Source of the DNA: Chlorops oryzae
Lineage: Eukaryota; Arthropoda; Insecta; Diptera; Chloropidae
Length of the DNA stretch: 64,000 bases
Reading direction: 5' to 3'
Assembly: GCA_020466095.1 (NCBI GenBank)
Contig: CM035806.1
Span: 134,244,573 to 134,308,572 of the forward strand
Shown: in pieces, positions 1-13,700 of the stretch
Layout of the letters: each line of letters opens with the position of its first letter
Position numbering within the stretch: the first letter of the stretch is position 1
Made by a program: the position numbers and the translations under genes
Notes under the pieces: model-generated
The model's database searches: none
What the model saw: the letters and a program-made list of their open reading frames with translations, nothing else
Told to the model about the DNA's origin: nothing

Positions 1-1572
1 AAAATTTTAACGGAAAAAACCTTTTCATGCATCTTTAAGCTTGAGTCAACATGTCCATGGGTGTGTGTGTATATATATGTGTGTGTGTGTGTTTTTGGAA
101 AGGATAACGTTCGTAGGTTGAAAGACAACTTTTTCGCTCAAAGCACCCATGCAAAAGGACCCCAATTGTATATGTGTCCTTAAAAGTGATCAACGAAAAG
201 CCAGAAAAAAAAACAACAACAATAAAATTCGATCGCATAAAATAAAAGCGAGAGAGCTAGAACAAGAACCGGCATGACATTGTAGGTAGTTACTCGTCAA
301 AGGCGGAGCTCCTCCTCTGATGAGGTCTTTTGAGTGAAATCGTCGCCTCGTCGAATGAATTCACAGATTTCGAATGAATAGAGAAATATGTAAGGCTCAA
401 CTTGGTTTTATTGAGGGTTCCTTTCACCCATGACAATAGAAAACGTATGAGGCCCAATAGAAAAAAATCCCGCAGATCATATACAAACTCACTCACACAC
501 ACACACGCAGAATCTGAGGGTTGGTGTTCGAATCGTGATTTTTATCCTTCTTTTTTCTGCCGTCTTTCCTTCTTGATTTCTTGATGGTTTTTCTGCATTT
601 GCTTTGAGCGCGCATTTTTTTATTTGTATTATTATTATTTTTTTTTTATTATGGCTTTGGTTGGACTTAACCCTTTTTCTGGTCTGTGGTCGCGCGGCTG
701 CTGTCCTTGCATATGTGCAAGCCGTTCTTCGGCTGGCTCACTGGCGTCAAAGGAAGATGCGTCGCGTCGCGTCGCGTCGCGTTGCCTTGCGTTGCGTTGC
801 CTTGCAAGAAAGAGTTTTCTCTCGAAGTGTATTCAGCGAAGAAAACGAAAACGAAGAAGCAGACGAAGACGAAGACGGAGACGAAGACAGCTTTGAGTAA
901 GTTGAAGACGAACGAAGCTCCTGAGGACGTCGTGCGCAGACGAAGAGGGTCGAAGAGTGTGCATTCGCTTACTATGTGAGACGTCAGTGGCTGGTAGCCT
1001 TGGTTCTGGCTCGCCCAGCGTCTTCTTAGCAGAACAGAAGTTCGCTTTGTCTCGTTAAGAACGGATGCGCTCCGGCGACGACGCCACAATTTAGAACAAC
1101 CGAAAAATTTCAATACAGAAAACTATCGAAGTCAATCGGAACCAGGATATAAATCCTGTGCCATCCAGTGCCGCCCAAAAATAGTGTCGCGCCAAAATTC
1201 GAAGAAAAAAAAAAAACAAAAAAAACAAAAAGCGGAATTTTGTGCAAGGCTCCAAAATTATTTCTCCGGGTTTTTTCCCTTTATTTTTTCCTGATCTGAA
1301 ACTCTACTCCGTGTTTTCAATTTCCTCTTAGTACTACTTAGTATTTCACCCCTGTGCCCCCCTTTGTTGTTTGCTACGTTTGCATGCGTTTTCCGACTGT
1401 CGGTTTGTCTTCCATTGCGTTGTTTTTGTTTTCGTTTTCGTTTTCGCTTTCGTTTTTGTTTTATTTTTGTTCGTCACACGAGCCGCGATTGTCGACCCAT
1501 TGGCGACGGCGATCGCGACCGACGGCGAGTTTTTATGAGCGTTTCCTCTTGGGAAGCAGCTTTTCGCCTAGC
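1..1572 (+). other. upstream / 5' UTR region of nab
   Basis: This is the sequence before the chosen nab start codon. It holds low-complexity tracts: a TG run near 61-92, CACACA near 495-505, GCGTC runs near 757-800, GAAGAC runs near 845-890, and TTTTCG runs near 1425-1460. Short open frames occur on both strands but none has a recognisable domain. The promoter and any 5' UTR exon of nab probably lie here or further upstream, but I cannot fix a transcription start. Confidence 0.4.
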
Positions 1573-4500
1573 ATGGATTCAAGCACCGGAAGTGTAGGAC
1601 AAAGCACTTCCACGACGGCCAGTAGTAATACGACGACAGCAGTACCCAGCGTTGCTTCGGCAAGTCCGGTGCGGATCGGTGCGATAACATCGGCCGGGTT
1701 AGTACCTAGCAGCACATACGCTCCCATCGGAGGAGGAAATTCTTCGAGCGCTAGCACTGCGACAGCCATAGCCATGCCCAATCATCCGACCAGCAACGTT
1801 TGCCTCCAGCAGCAGCAGCAGCAGCAGCAGGCCCAACAGCAACAGACACAATCGCAAATGCTCGATATTGCGAAACAGGAAGAGTTCATTAATCTTTCAT
1901 TGGCAAGCGGAGTTTCAGAGGGGCAGCGTTCACTCTCTGGTGCACCATCGGCGTCCTCCAGCCCAATTCTTAGTCCACCCGGCAAAGTATTCGGACGGAA
2001 TGCCAATGGAACAAGTGAGTACATTTTTCGATACCTTAAGCTTATCCGAGCATATCTATATACATATGTACATAATCTCGTAGGGGAGAAAATGACTCTG
2101 AGACCCTTTGACCGGTCGTTCAAGTCCATTGTGATGTCCATTAAATGATCTCGGGTCTCTTCACATTATTTGATTGCAATCAATCGCAGAGGAAACTCTG
2201 AAGGGCGATGTATTCATAGGCTTTGAACCCATCAATTGCCATTATCACCTGCTGAGATCAGATGACTGAGATGAATTCTCATCTAATTTGCATTAGCCTA
2301 GACATTTATATTAACGGGTGGATGGGACAGAACTCATTTTTATATGTAGATAACAATTAGCAATATCTAATTGTCCTGATTTGATTTCAATCGGCGGTGA
2401 AAAGTTAAATGTGTATTTTGGTTGAACGCCTCACATTCTTGCATTCACGTCTTCAAGACTTTAGCGCCAAGCAGGGAAATCTAAGTCAACTTAAGCTTAA
2501 ATAAGTTTCTGCTTATATTGAAATGCTTCCTGGAGTGTTTTTCCTAATCTGAATATTATTTAATTGAAAAAAATTCACCGTGGTGCAGTCTATAGTGGGA
2601 TTCAAGCAGGTGTGCAATTTTTGCACCCTCGCAAATTTTGCGTTTGTTCGAATTTGTTTGTATGGAAAAAAAAATTCCGCAGCCGGGCAAATATTGCACA
2701 TCGATTTTGATGGGCAAAATTTGCGTCATGTTATCGCACAAGTTTTGCACTCGTTCTTCGCAGAATCGTTCATACAAAAGGGCCAAATTTGCACACTGCA
2801 ATTTCCACAGCTGCTTGAATACCACATATGTATATCTGAAAAAAGCGTTCAGTCGTTGCATTCCAGTGGCCGTCATAAATCGTAACTTTACAGAATTTCC
2901 GATTTTCGCGACTCGAGTTCATAAGGATGATAGCTCAAAAGAGGAACAAGCGGAGGTTCCTCTTGCCATATGTCGCCTTCTCATTGGAGAATGGGCCAAA
3001 AGGTCCTTTCAGGAAAGATGGGAAAGCGGAAGCTCCTGTGCGAAAGCTTAGCTGACTTGGCCACACATAGACCAAAAACGAACTGGGGAGCTACTCAGGA
3101 TGTCGAAAACTCATCTTTCGGTAACAGTTGGACCAATGACCGGGCACTGCCTCATAGGCCCTCACGCTAGAAGGCTACGGGCCCCTGCTTCCGATTTCTG
3201 CAGAAGCTGTCAGCATGAGGAGGAGGAGGAAACGCCTCAACATCTTCTCCTGCATTGCCCGACTTTTGCTAGACTGAGATTTAGAACATTGGGGTGCTAT
3301 TTCTTTCGCTCCCTATCGGACCTCGGGGAGATTAACCCTGTGAGGATAGCAAGCTTTATTGAGCGAACAAAATGGTTTTTAAAATAGGTGTCTGAGCCCG
3401 CGGGTATCACAAAGGACCTTCCTTGGTCTAAGTGCGCCACCTTTTTGGTGGGCGGCCCCTTAAACCTAACCTAACCTCAAGCTCAAAAGAAGTCCATTGT
3501 TTCCCAATCGATTTTGATAACACAACATTTTCTACATACACCTATGTACATATATACAGTCGTAACTCTCTAGAACGAACACGTCTGCAACGGATTTCTC
3601 TCTATAGCGGGTCTTCTCAAGAGACAAAGCTTTTATTCGCTACATTTTTAGTGTTTCTTCTCTCCTTATAACAAATTTTTCTATAGAGAATTTCTCTCTA
3701 CAACGAAACAATTTTCCAGACATATCGCATCGCGTCAACTAAAGTGACACAACTCAAAATTTGTGAATTTCGAGTTATGCAATGAATTTTGTTCATAGGT
3801 CATAGGAATTAGGTTCATAGGTTTTGTTATTAAAAAAGCCGAAAAACCCCGTCATGCTTTGATTGACACTGCGACGATTTTGTTTTTTTTTTTTTGCGTT
3901 TTCTTAAAAATGAGCAATTTTGAGTTGTGTCTCCTTAGAAGAGCGTGTGCTATATGTTCTTAGCTTTCGAACGCAGTATTTATGAAGTCTATATGTTTGC
4001 CCTGAGGAAAGCTATGGCAAAATAAGAAACAAAAGTGGTCCCAACCATGGCGCATTTCCTCTACATATGGGCATTTCCAAACGGACGCGACACTTGAATG
4101 AGCAATTTGAAGTCCCGAATTCAAGTATGCGGTAAATATTGCTTTTGCTTTGCTTCTCAATAATTTCGTGCAGCTTATGCGGAATTTTATATTTATCAAA
4201 GTTTCTATGCAGCCCCGAATGGCAATCAGCTGTATACGGACGCGACAAAAACTTAACATTTTCTGGAAATGGCGATATCAAAGTTTTTTTTTTTTTTTTA
4301 ACAACGAGTTATTCGAGATATTAGCCATTGCTAAAAAAAAAAACTCTCAACTCAAAAACGATTGCTTGGAAAAATAAATGGATCCCAATTTCCAGATGAG
4401 CAACCCCAAACAATTTTAAAAAAAGTTTCAGCGATGGCGATTTTTTTTTTTTTTGTAAGCTGATGATAGAGCCTCTCTGTCTCGCATTGTGAGATGTGAT

Positions 4501-4638
4501 TACATTAAAATTTGCATTGACGAAAGGTCGATAGGTATCTATAGGCATATTGTAGGTACTTTCGTTCTGCGTCCAACATTTTCTAGCAACACCCACACAC
4601 GTACAATGGCCCCATAATACTGTCCGAAATATTTAATC

Positions 4639-4733
<95 letters not shown>

Positions 4734-7700
4734 GAGTTATGTACATATATATAACAGAAATTATCCGAGGTTAACTGGATGGGGCATCTTCATTCTTATG
4801 GTACATTCTGTAAATTTCCCCACTTCCAGTTTTTACTACAAAAAATTCAATTCGCTGTGTTCAATAAAGCAACAATGGCTGAGGTAAGCCCAGCCTAATG
4901 ACATGAGACATCGGCCAAATAGAAAAGGCAACGATTAACCCTTGTCTCAAGCCATTTGCCTCGCTTAATATGAGAAATAAATAATAATTTTTTTTGGTGT
5001 TTTTACGTTTCGGAAAATTTGAGGCAATTCAAAACTTGCATTTATTTTTACTCCTACGCGTTTCGACTAGCTTTATAGTCTTCCTCAGGACGTCTCTCAA
5101 TCGTGTTGAAAAAAGCTTCTCATTTTAATGTAGACTTATGATGTTATTCGAATGTGCTCTCTGGTTGATTTATTGATCTAATAAAGGGAAAAGATTATTT
5201 TCGATTTTATTTAGAGCTTCTCCCAACATGATCAGATGGCATCGCGTCCATAGTTCCAAATCCTTGAAAGCGTATGTCCTCTTGTTCTATTATCTGTCTA
5301 CTGATTCAAGCACAGTTAGTTTTTTTTATTTTATTTTTTTATATATGTACGTATCTACGAATCGTATATACGGCTTTTTCTATAGATTTGTACAGAACAA
5401 TAGCAAGGGCTCAATTCAACAATAGGTACAAATACACAAGCGCTCAGGTTCTCAGGTTCACCCAGTTCTTCCTTCAACGAGAATCCTGGTTCCTTACAGT
5501 TCGCCAATGAGCGTTAAATATCGTTACGAGTCTACAGGTACGCGATATGAGCGCGTCTTCCCGTCGACGCCTTTTTATTCCGCACGTTCAAGGAATTGAC
5601 TCAATCTCTGCGCGCACCCTTCTGCCAAGACGCTATTGCATGGGCAAGCGATTCTGTTTAGCTGTGATCTGATAGGTTAAATTCCGAATGTAGAGAAACT
5701 TACCCCCATCCATGTTAATATTGCCACTATTGCCCTTAAGAAGAAAAAAAGGATGGAAGGATTCTTGATTTTCCGCTCCTTGAAACAGAAATGCCAAAAA
5801 CTTTGGTGAACACAGAGAGAATTCTGAGCAATATTTGTCAATATTTGTTGTCACTGTTTTTTTTTCTTTCTTTTTTTTTTTTTGGTACTTGTACCTCAAA
5901 ATAATGCAAAAATTCCCTCAAATTGAAATCTTCTAAAAACAAAAACTTGATCCGCAAAGAACTTCCCCAAGACTTTTCTGTTGTAAGCGTCATTAAAAAG
6001 ACAAGAAATTTAACTTAATTTTGGAGATATTCCGTTAAGTGCCACTTTGGATACAGCGCTCAATGTCGTCAATATCGAATATTTTATGTTCAGGGAGCAA
6101 AGATTACTATTTTTAATAATCGCAATTGCTCTCTCAGTCACTATCTCCCTTTCTCTCTCTCTCGCTCTATCGCGCTCTCTCGCGATCTCTCGCGGTCTCT
6201 AGAAGTTTCTCAAGATGTCATCTTAGTTCTGTCGATCAATGATCGATCGATCGAAGAAATTGTGAGCAGTATTTCAGGCTTCTCATGCAAGCTTTCATTT
6301 TATTTGAAAATCTTCACGAATTTCCCAGAATAAGAATAATATGCCAATGGATTCACGATGCTTTTACGAGGTTCTTTAACGATCTTTAACTGCACTGTGG
6401 AGCTGCGATGGCGATGGCAATGGCAATGGCAATGGCAATGGGAATTTATTGTGTGGCTGCACTGTTAAAATCATATCGTTGTGCTTAACATGCGTTCTCA
6501 ACATGGACATCAAGATAAGGCGTGCGCACATACTTGCGTCATATACATAGTAGATTTTCCAGCGAGCGCAGAAGGAGCACAGTGGGGTAGTTTCGTAGCA
6601 CCCACTATCGAAAATTGTTAAGCTGTTACAATATTTTTTCTTTTATCGTAATCAGCACTGTTTTTTTATGACTTTTGTTCACTCCCAGTCCACGAGTCTA
6701 TAAAAACAAACACAATGTTAGATACATATATATGAAAAAAAATTTTCTGATCAGAATTTTTCAATTACTAGAGCGGACAATTGTTATAATCGTGCTAAAG
6801 TCTATGGAAAGCATTTTCTAACAGCGTCTGATCGGATCCAGAGAGAAGCCGGGGTATTATTGTAGTTTTTCAACAAATAACTTAAGACTATAATGGACCT
6901 TTGCCTATGTTAATTTATTGAAATAGACGCTTCCATGTCACCTAACAAAGTACACAAAAGCAGGGATAGCGGGAACATACCTTCGTCCAACTCCCAAGCC
7001 TCTCAGGATTCATAGAGCAGAAGATTTCCCGTATAACCCATTTGTTTCTTCTTTAGGTAGTGATCGAACTTTCGTCCACTCACTTTCCCAGCTGTGTGGC
7101 ATACTTATTTTATGCAGTTAATGGCAAGGCACTATATACATATATATTATATATTATTTTTTTTTTAATTGTGAACTTTTGATATAAATTATTATTCTGT
7201 CAAGAATGGTCAAAAACAAGTGTTGATATAGGCCCATGTGTACACTTGGTGTGAACGAGCCAAAGAGAGAAGTTCGAAATTATTCTAAAAGCCTTCATTT
7301 TGACACACTATGATCCATGGCACATAGAAAGATATAAATTTTTTTGAGTGATCCAAAATGGGTTAAAAATCTCAAAATCTCGCAAGTCATCCAAATTGCA
7401 TTGGCGAATCGTAGTTTTCGATGGGCTAACGTATGGGTGTGCATGACAATTCTTAGGACACTTTGTATGACATTTGCACACGAACTGCCAGGGACTTCCC
7501 GGGTGACTTTGTCTTCGTGGGATAAGAAAAACTTAGCGTCCAAAATTCTGCCTACAATGGCAATGATACATAGAGTAAGCTATTGGTGGGCAGTTCGCCT
7601 ACAATCTCGTACACTTTGTAAGCTATTTGTGGGCAGTTCGCTTACAATCTCGTACACTTTGTAAGCTACTGGTGGGCAGTTCGCCTACAATCTCTTACAC

Positions 7701-10670
7701 TTTGTGGCCGCTAGGAAATCAGTAATGACGCCTGTTGTCCTGCTAGGGGGTGCGATGGCGTAAAAAGCATTTCAGAACAACAGCACATGCTCTTTTCTCT
7801 CTAAATGTCAATTTATAGAAAACCAGTTGAAAACTCTCTTCTTTGTCTTCTCTTTGAATAATTCGAAAATTTCTGAAAATCTATTTTTTACAATTTTTGT
7901 TCGCCTCAGCCAGGGATCGAACCCGCGATACTCGGCTGACGCCAAAAACCTTATTTAAATTTCAGTAGCCAATGAGATTTAAGCACACGAACAGCATCCC
8001 TCCACGATGACATGTCCCTCAAGGTGGCATGCACGACAATGTCACCTGTATGACTCAGTGAAATCACGAATGTTTTTGTCCTGCTGGATATATTTCCTGC
8101 TGGGTCTTTACTAAATGTTATACTCTTATGACACAATGCAATAAAAGTTTTGCTGCATTCAGTTGAAAGTCAATTAACCCTGTAACGCATATGGGACGAA
8201 AATTTGTCCCTGCATAAGTTTAAAGGTTAACAGCCATATTGTAATATTAAATGCAATAAATCGTTAATATTATATGGAAACAAATTTTGTGACTCTTACG
8301 GCTTAAAGGGTTAAAGATTTTCAGCGGAATTTTTCTCATTACAAGAAAATCGTGATTTGCAGATTTTCATCAAAAATTGATGCGAATTTCGAATTTTGAG
8401 TGTCGTTTGATCATTTTCGTGACACTGTCGCTGTCGCTGTCGCATTGTTCCACATTGGCGACGCTTGACGCTTGAAATTCGCGCATGCGCCTGCGCAAAA
8501 AAGGCGATTTTTCATGTCGTCGTTTAATTTTCATTTTTAATTTATAATTTTTCCTTTTTGTGTGTGTAATATGGTCAAGTGCGTTCGATTCCACTCGTCT
8601 CGCCTCGTCTTTTCCTGTGACATCTCGGGCCATGCAGCAGTAGCGACCTCTTAGTCGAGCCATTAGCACGTACACAGCGTGGAGCTAATGACGAGCGCGC
8701 CTCTTTGCTGCTTTATGGCTGAAGCTGAGGCTAATGCCGATGCTGATGCCGATGGCGACGCTGCTGCCGGCCAATGTCGTAAGACGTTATTGCTGCTGGT
8801 TGTGGCTACCGTTGGTATTTTGATCGAAGGAATTTGGTCGTTTAAAAACTCTTCTTAATTTATCGAACAAGCGGACAGTGGACAGTGGACACAGTGGCAA
8901 TTGCCATCGACGCAGCAATGGCTACGGGCAATGCCATCGGCCAGCATATGAGAAATAGTTTCAGCGCTTCAGTTTTTTTTTTTTTTTTTTTTGCGCTCTG
9001 TGTGAGCGACCGGTGTGCATGATGTGCGAGCGAGCCTCTTTGTCCCCCTTTTTTTCTCTGTAGCGCCTGTGTTAAATGAGTCAATCTTTGTGCCTTGGCC
9101 TGCCACTTTTCAATTCATTACGTTGAAGTGCCAACTTGAAAGGCTGCTGCTGCTGCTGCTGCTGCTGTTGTTTCTGCCCGAGAGCAGCAGCCCGATGGCT
9201 CGATATTGACATCGAGCGCGTTGTGCGACATCAAGTCGCAGCAAAAAGTTGGCCGGCACAAAAAATTAACACAAAAACAGCGTATTTAGCAAATGACAAA
9301 AAACGGCGACAAATAATTCCAGTGACTCTGCACTGCTCTGCCCCCTCTCCGCGCGTCAATGCTCGGCTCTTCGCTGCTGCCAAGCTATCATCCTGCCACC
9401 AGCGATTGCTGTCGCGAATACTTGTATATTAAAATCACGTCTCATTTATTGTATTTATTGCCACAAATAAAAGTCTGGAGGCATTTGGGGGTCCTTAGGT
9501 AAAAAAGAAGCAGAGAGTTTTTTTTAAGAAAATAAAGAACCCAGCAACATGTAAAAATGCTGAAGACGCGCATGCGCACTCGACGGAACAAACGGATGCA
9601 CATGAGGAGCGTTGAATTGACAATGGCGACTTCCATTAGATATAGATGGGTTATTGACGAAATTTTTGGACCGAAGGCGAACTGAACAGAGAACTAAATT
9701 TTAATACCAGAGATGCCAGAGAGAGCATTAAGCTTCGAAGGTCGAAGGATATTCACCAAATTATGGGCGCAATCATCTCGGGGGCGTTCGACAACTCGAA
9801 TACAATATAACATAATATCTATAATATATGTATAGTAGGAAAAATCTTTCAGGGCAAGTGTACTATGTATCCAGCGTTGCCAGATGAAGGGGGATTTTTT
9901 GCAAAATTTTTTCCTAAATATGCGCAATTTCATACAAATTGCGGGACAAACTTCAATGCATTTTTGCGAGAAAAAAAATGCAGACTTTCCCCAAAAACAC
10001 CCTTCTTCTCCCTAAGCAAATTCAGTGTACTCTCTCCTTGCGGACACTTCTCTTAAGCGGACATATTTTTCGGTCCCGAATATGTCCGCTTAAGAGAGAG
10101 TACACTGTATTTTCATAAACACTTTTTCTTTCTGTGGCCTAATTGTTCACTTTCCGAGATGTTTACACATGTTCGCTTTTGGTTTTCTTTTTTAATGTGG
10201 TAGAGCATGGATGGAGTGAAGTAATATTTGTGAAGCCTGCTCATGTTACCGAGGCTGTTCACGCTATCGAGACTCAATTTTTTTAAATGTTTAATTTGAT
10301 TTATTTCCGTTCAAATAAGTACACGCAAAAATTATTTTGCTAAAAAGCTCAGTTTTAAAAAAAAAAAAAAATAACAATGGGAATGTTTGTTTCCCAAGAT
10401 CTCCTAATGATTTTCGAACGGCCTTCTCGCGAAAATTTAAAATGCCCTCGTAATCTGTACTATCAGTCTCAGTCCATGTGCTCACACCGCCGAGATGTTC
10501 ACTCCACGTTCATATTTACAGAGCAATTGTATGAAATACGATTCGCTTTAATAATTTTCATACATACAGAAGGCTCTAGCGGTAAGAAATTTATGCATGA
10601 AATTTTCCAAAAGAAAAATCAAACAATTTTCTTCACTTGAAATGTCGCGCAGGACTTTAAAATTCCAGAC

Positions 10671-10701
<31 letters not shown>

Positions 10702-13700
10702 GACATCTGGCAAAACTGTACGTACCTCAGCATTGTAGGGGATTCTCGAATTTGAAATCGTTTCTCGCCGACTACAGTCGGATGATAAGCTGCAATCGAA
10801 GATGGTTCTCGATCAGGTTCTTGGCAGTTCACGTCTTCGCCTACTCGTCGCTCCTCCCTCCACCCACTGCACGTTGCACTTGGTGCTCTCGTTGAATGTG
10901 CCCGTGTTGTGCATTCCGCATAACTTGCTGCAAAGGCCTGAAACCGTCGCCGACGGACCCCGGTGAATTCCGCTCGCTTGGATGCTTCGCTTTTATCGCT
11001 GTGACATAATTATTTACGATCGGGCGTTATTGTTGCACTGGATGGATGGATATTCTGCTTTATTGCCACTATTAGTGGTTATGAGCTTTTCGGAACGAAA
11101 TTATTGAAATGCCCACTTGTTGGTCGTCAGACTTTTCATTTTTTCCCAATTATTGTGCGGGGGACCCTTGCGAACAATAAATGCTGCTATCAAAATAGTA
11201 CATCGCTGCCCAGATCCTTCGATTCCAATCAAAACGAACATTCGAAACTCCCCAAACTGGAAATTTCAAATCGATCAAGCGTTGATCTGCTCTCCAAGCT
11301 TTTTATATGCCCATAGTATTTTTTGGAACATTGCTAATTTCACGGAAACCGAAGAATTTCAACAGTGATCTGAAAAAACTCGTCCGTTTATTGCCACGAC
11401 TATTTCGACTGAGGTGCTTTTATTAATGAAAGTTATAATTTCTTTTCCAATATTTTACAAAAAAAAAAACAACAAAAAAACTGATCCTTACCTAACTTTT
11501 AATTCAAGAAAATCTAAATTTTCTCATTCTTTTCATTTTGAAAACTTGACTTCGGGTCGTAGTCTTCGACGCGGTTTAACATAAACGCTTCGAAAGTTTA
11601 AATTCTCTAGTATATTCGTATAGTCTTCATGCCACTTTAAGTCAAAAAATACTTTGGCTATATTTAAGACTTTAAAAAATTTTCATATAAAATAATAAAC
11701 CTGATTTGAACTCTCCTAAAGACTATCATTTGAAAGTTGAAACCTTCGAATAGTTTAAACTAGGTTGGAGACAGTGGTGTGTCCAGAGAAAGAGTGCTTT
11801 GATAGTGCTTATATTTTCCACAGTGGTATATTGAACAATTATAAGACATTGAACCAAAAAAAATTTGTGTTTTCTTAGAATTTTTCACGTATTCTATAAA
11901 TAGATTTTCATCCAAATCGGACGCCATGAATTTTTCGGATTTTTTTGGGTTTTGGTCCATAACTCTCTAAACTTCCTCTAGCCCCCCCCAAATTTTTTTT
12001 GGGTTAATGTCTTATAATTGTTCAATATACCACTGTGGAAAATATTATGTGTAGTAAAAAGAAATCCATTATTTTTGACATAACATGTGAGGGCTTTATA
12101 GTTAAGAATAGTCTAGAATGATCCCGATATTATGGTCAGAATATAAGCGCCGTAATTTATCTCGATAAACTTGGATTAGCCATTTTAAAGGTAAATTTCA
12201 TTATGCCTCTCTCATAGAAGCCCTCGTTCCTATTAGCAAAAAATTGAGACAGTCGAAAGTTTTCAGAAGCACTCTCTTGAAGCGAATGCTTTCACACAGC
12301 ATAAATTGTAATACGCCATGGACTAGAACAGATGGTAATCACTTGGTGCCAGGTCCGGACTATAAGGTGGATGCAGAAGAACTCCCAACCAAACTCCCGG
12401 AGCTTCTGGCGAGTCACTATCGATGTGTGTGGCCTTACGTTGTCCTGATGGAACACAAATTCCTCTCCTATTGGCCAAAGCTTGCACGCTTATGGTGCGA
12501 TTGCTTCCTTTCAAGTACGGTACCAATTGTTGCTATGTAGAGTTCCGAGTTAAGAGTCATTTCCGTATGCCGTTTTCGAGCAGCTCATATAGTATAATTC
12601 CCTGTCCAATCTCACCAAACACACAAAAACTTCCTGGCCGTCAATCTCTTGCTTAGGATCAACCGTTTCCGCCGATTACCGTGTTTCGACCTTATTGACC
12701 GTTTTCGACTTCGACGTTGTCGTAAGTGACGACTTTTCATACCATCACAACCGCTTCAGAAATGGGTCATTTTGTTGCGGTTCAGCACATTGCAAGAAAT
12801 GCTGGTTATGAGGTTTTTTTCGTTAATTCGTGTGGCCCCATAAGACTTCTTTGGTATCACCTTATTCAAATGGTTCCAAACGGTTTTTTGGAACTTTAGT
12901 CTTTTCAATGAAACAGTGCTAATAGGTGGCTATAATTTTCCATGATTTTTATGGACATTTTGACAATTGGCTTCCAGTCTGGTATCCTTAATGAAGTTAC
13001 CGAAGAATCGACGACCAAAATTCGATGATTGGGTTTTGGTCCATAAACCTAATTCCTTTTCAGCCCCTGTTGGTTTTCCCTTATAAGAAAAACTGTAAAA
13101 TTAGCAATTTTCTCTTTGCAGCCACTTTGACAAGCCTAAAAAAACGAAAATAATCAAAAAATTTAGAAAGCTTTTTTATAGAACGTCATTTAAGCCCCCA
13201 GAAAGATTCGGATAACAAGCAATGCAAAAATAAGCATCATTGAAAATATGATTTTTTTTATACATTAAAAATATATGACTAGATGTTGTTTTACATTTTC
13301 AAACAAAAAACTTTTGCGCTTCTCGCTTAAAAGGTTTTTATACAATGAAAAAGAACGTTCAACGTCTGAAGAGGTAAGGGAGCCAAATTTGAAAACACAC
13401 TCAAACCGTAAATACGCGATCAAACGTATACAACGCAAGCATTGGACACAGCCTTTCAAAGATTCATTGACAAAGGAAAGCAATAAAGCAGAAATAACAA
13501 GTAAGAAAGCTATAGTCGGTCAAGCCCGACTTTGAAATACCCAGCGTCCCGACATTATTGGCGCTCTATTTTGCCTCTCCATTTGTGGGCGTGGCAGTGG
13601 GCGGGCCACATAAATTTTTTTCCTACACCTTTCATTCGCCTTGGTCAACCTATGTTGCGGATTTAAAGCTTCTACGCCTTTTACTTCACAAGTTACGATA

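Noticed and set aside
667..1113. 148-codon minus frame near the left edge
   Set aside because: Driven by GAAGAC and GCGTC low-complexity tracts; no domain or conserved motif.
1354..1572. In-frame N-terminal extension of nab from the ATG at 1354
   Set aside because: The added residues come from TTTTCG repeats and are hydrophobic, unlike a nuclear cofactor. The ATG at 1573 has better context and is followed by typical Ser/Thr-rich sequence.
3556..3720. Complete pogo-like element
   Set aside because: CAGTCGTAACTCTCTAGAACG resembles a transposon end but no matching right end was found, so I did not annotate it.
11760..11960. 66-77 codon minus frames starting MDQNPKKSEKF in two places
   Set aside because: They lie wholly inside the CAGTGG MITE and differ only by its local changes; no transposase motif.
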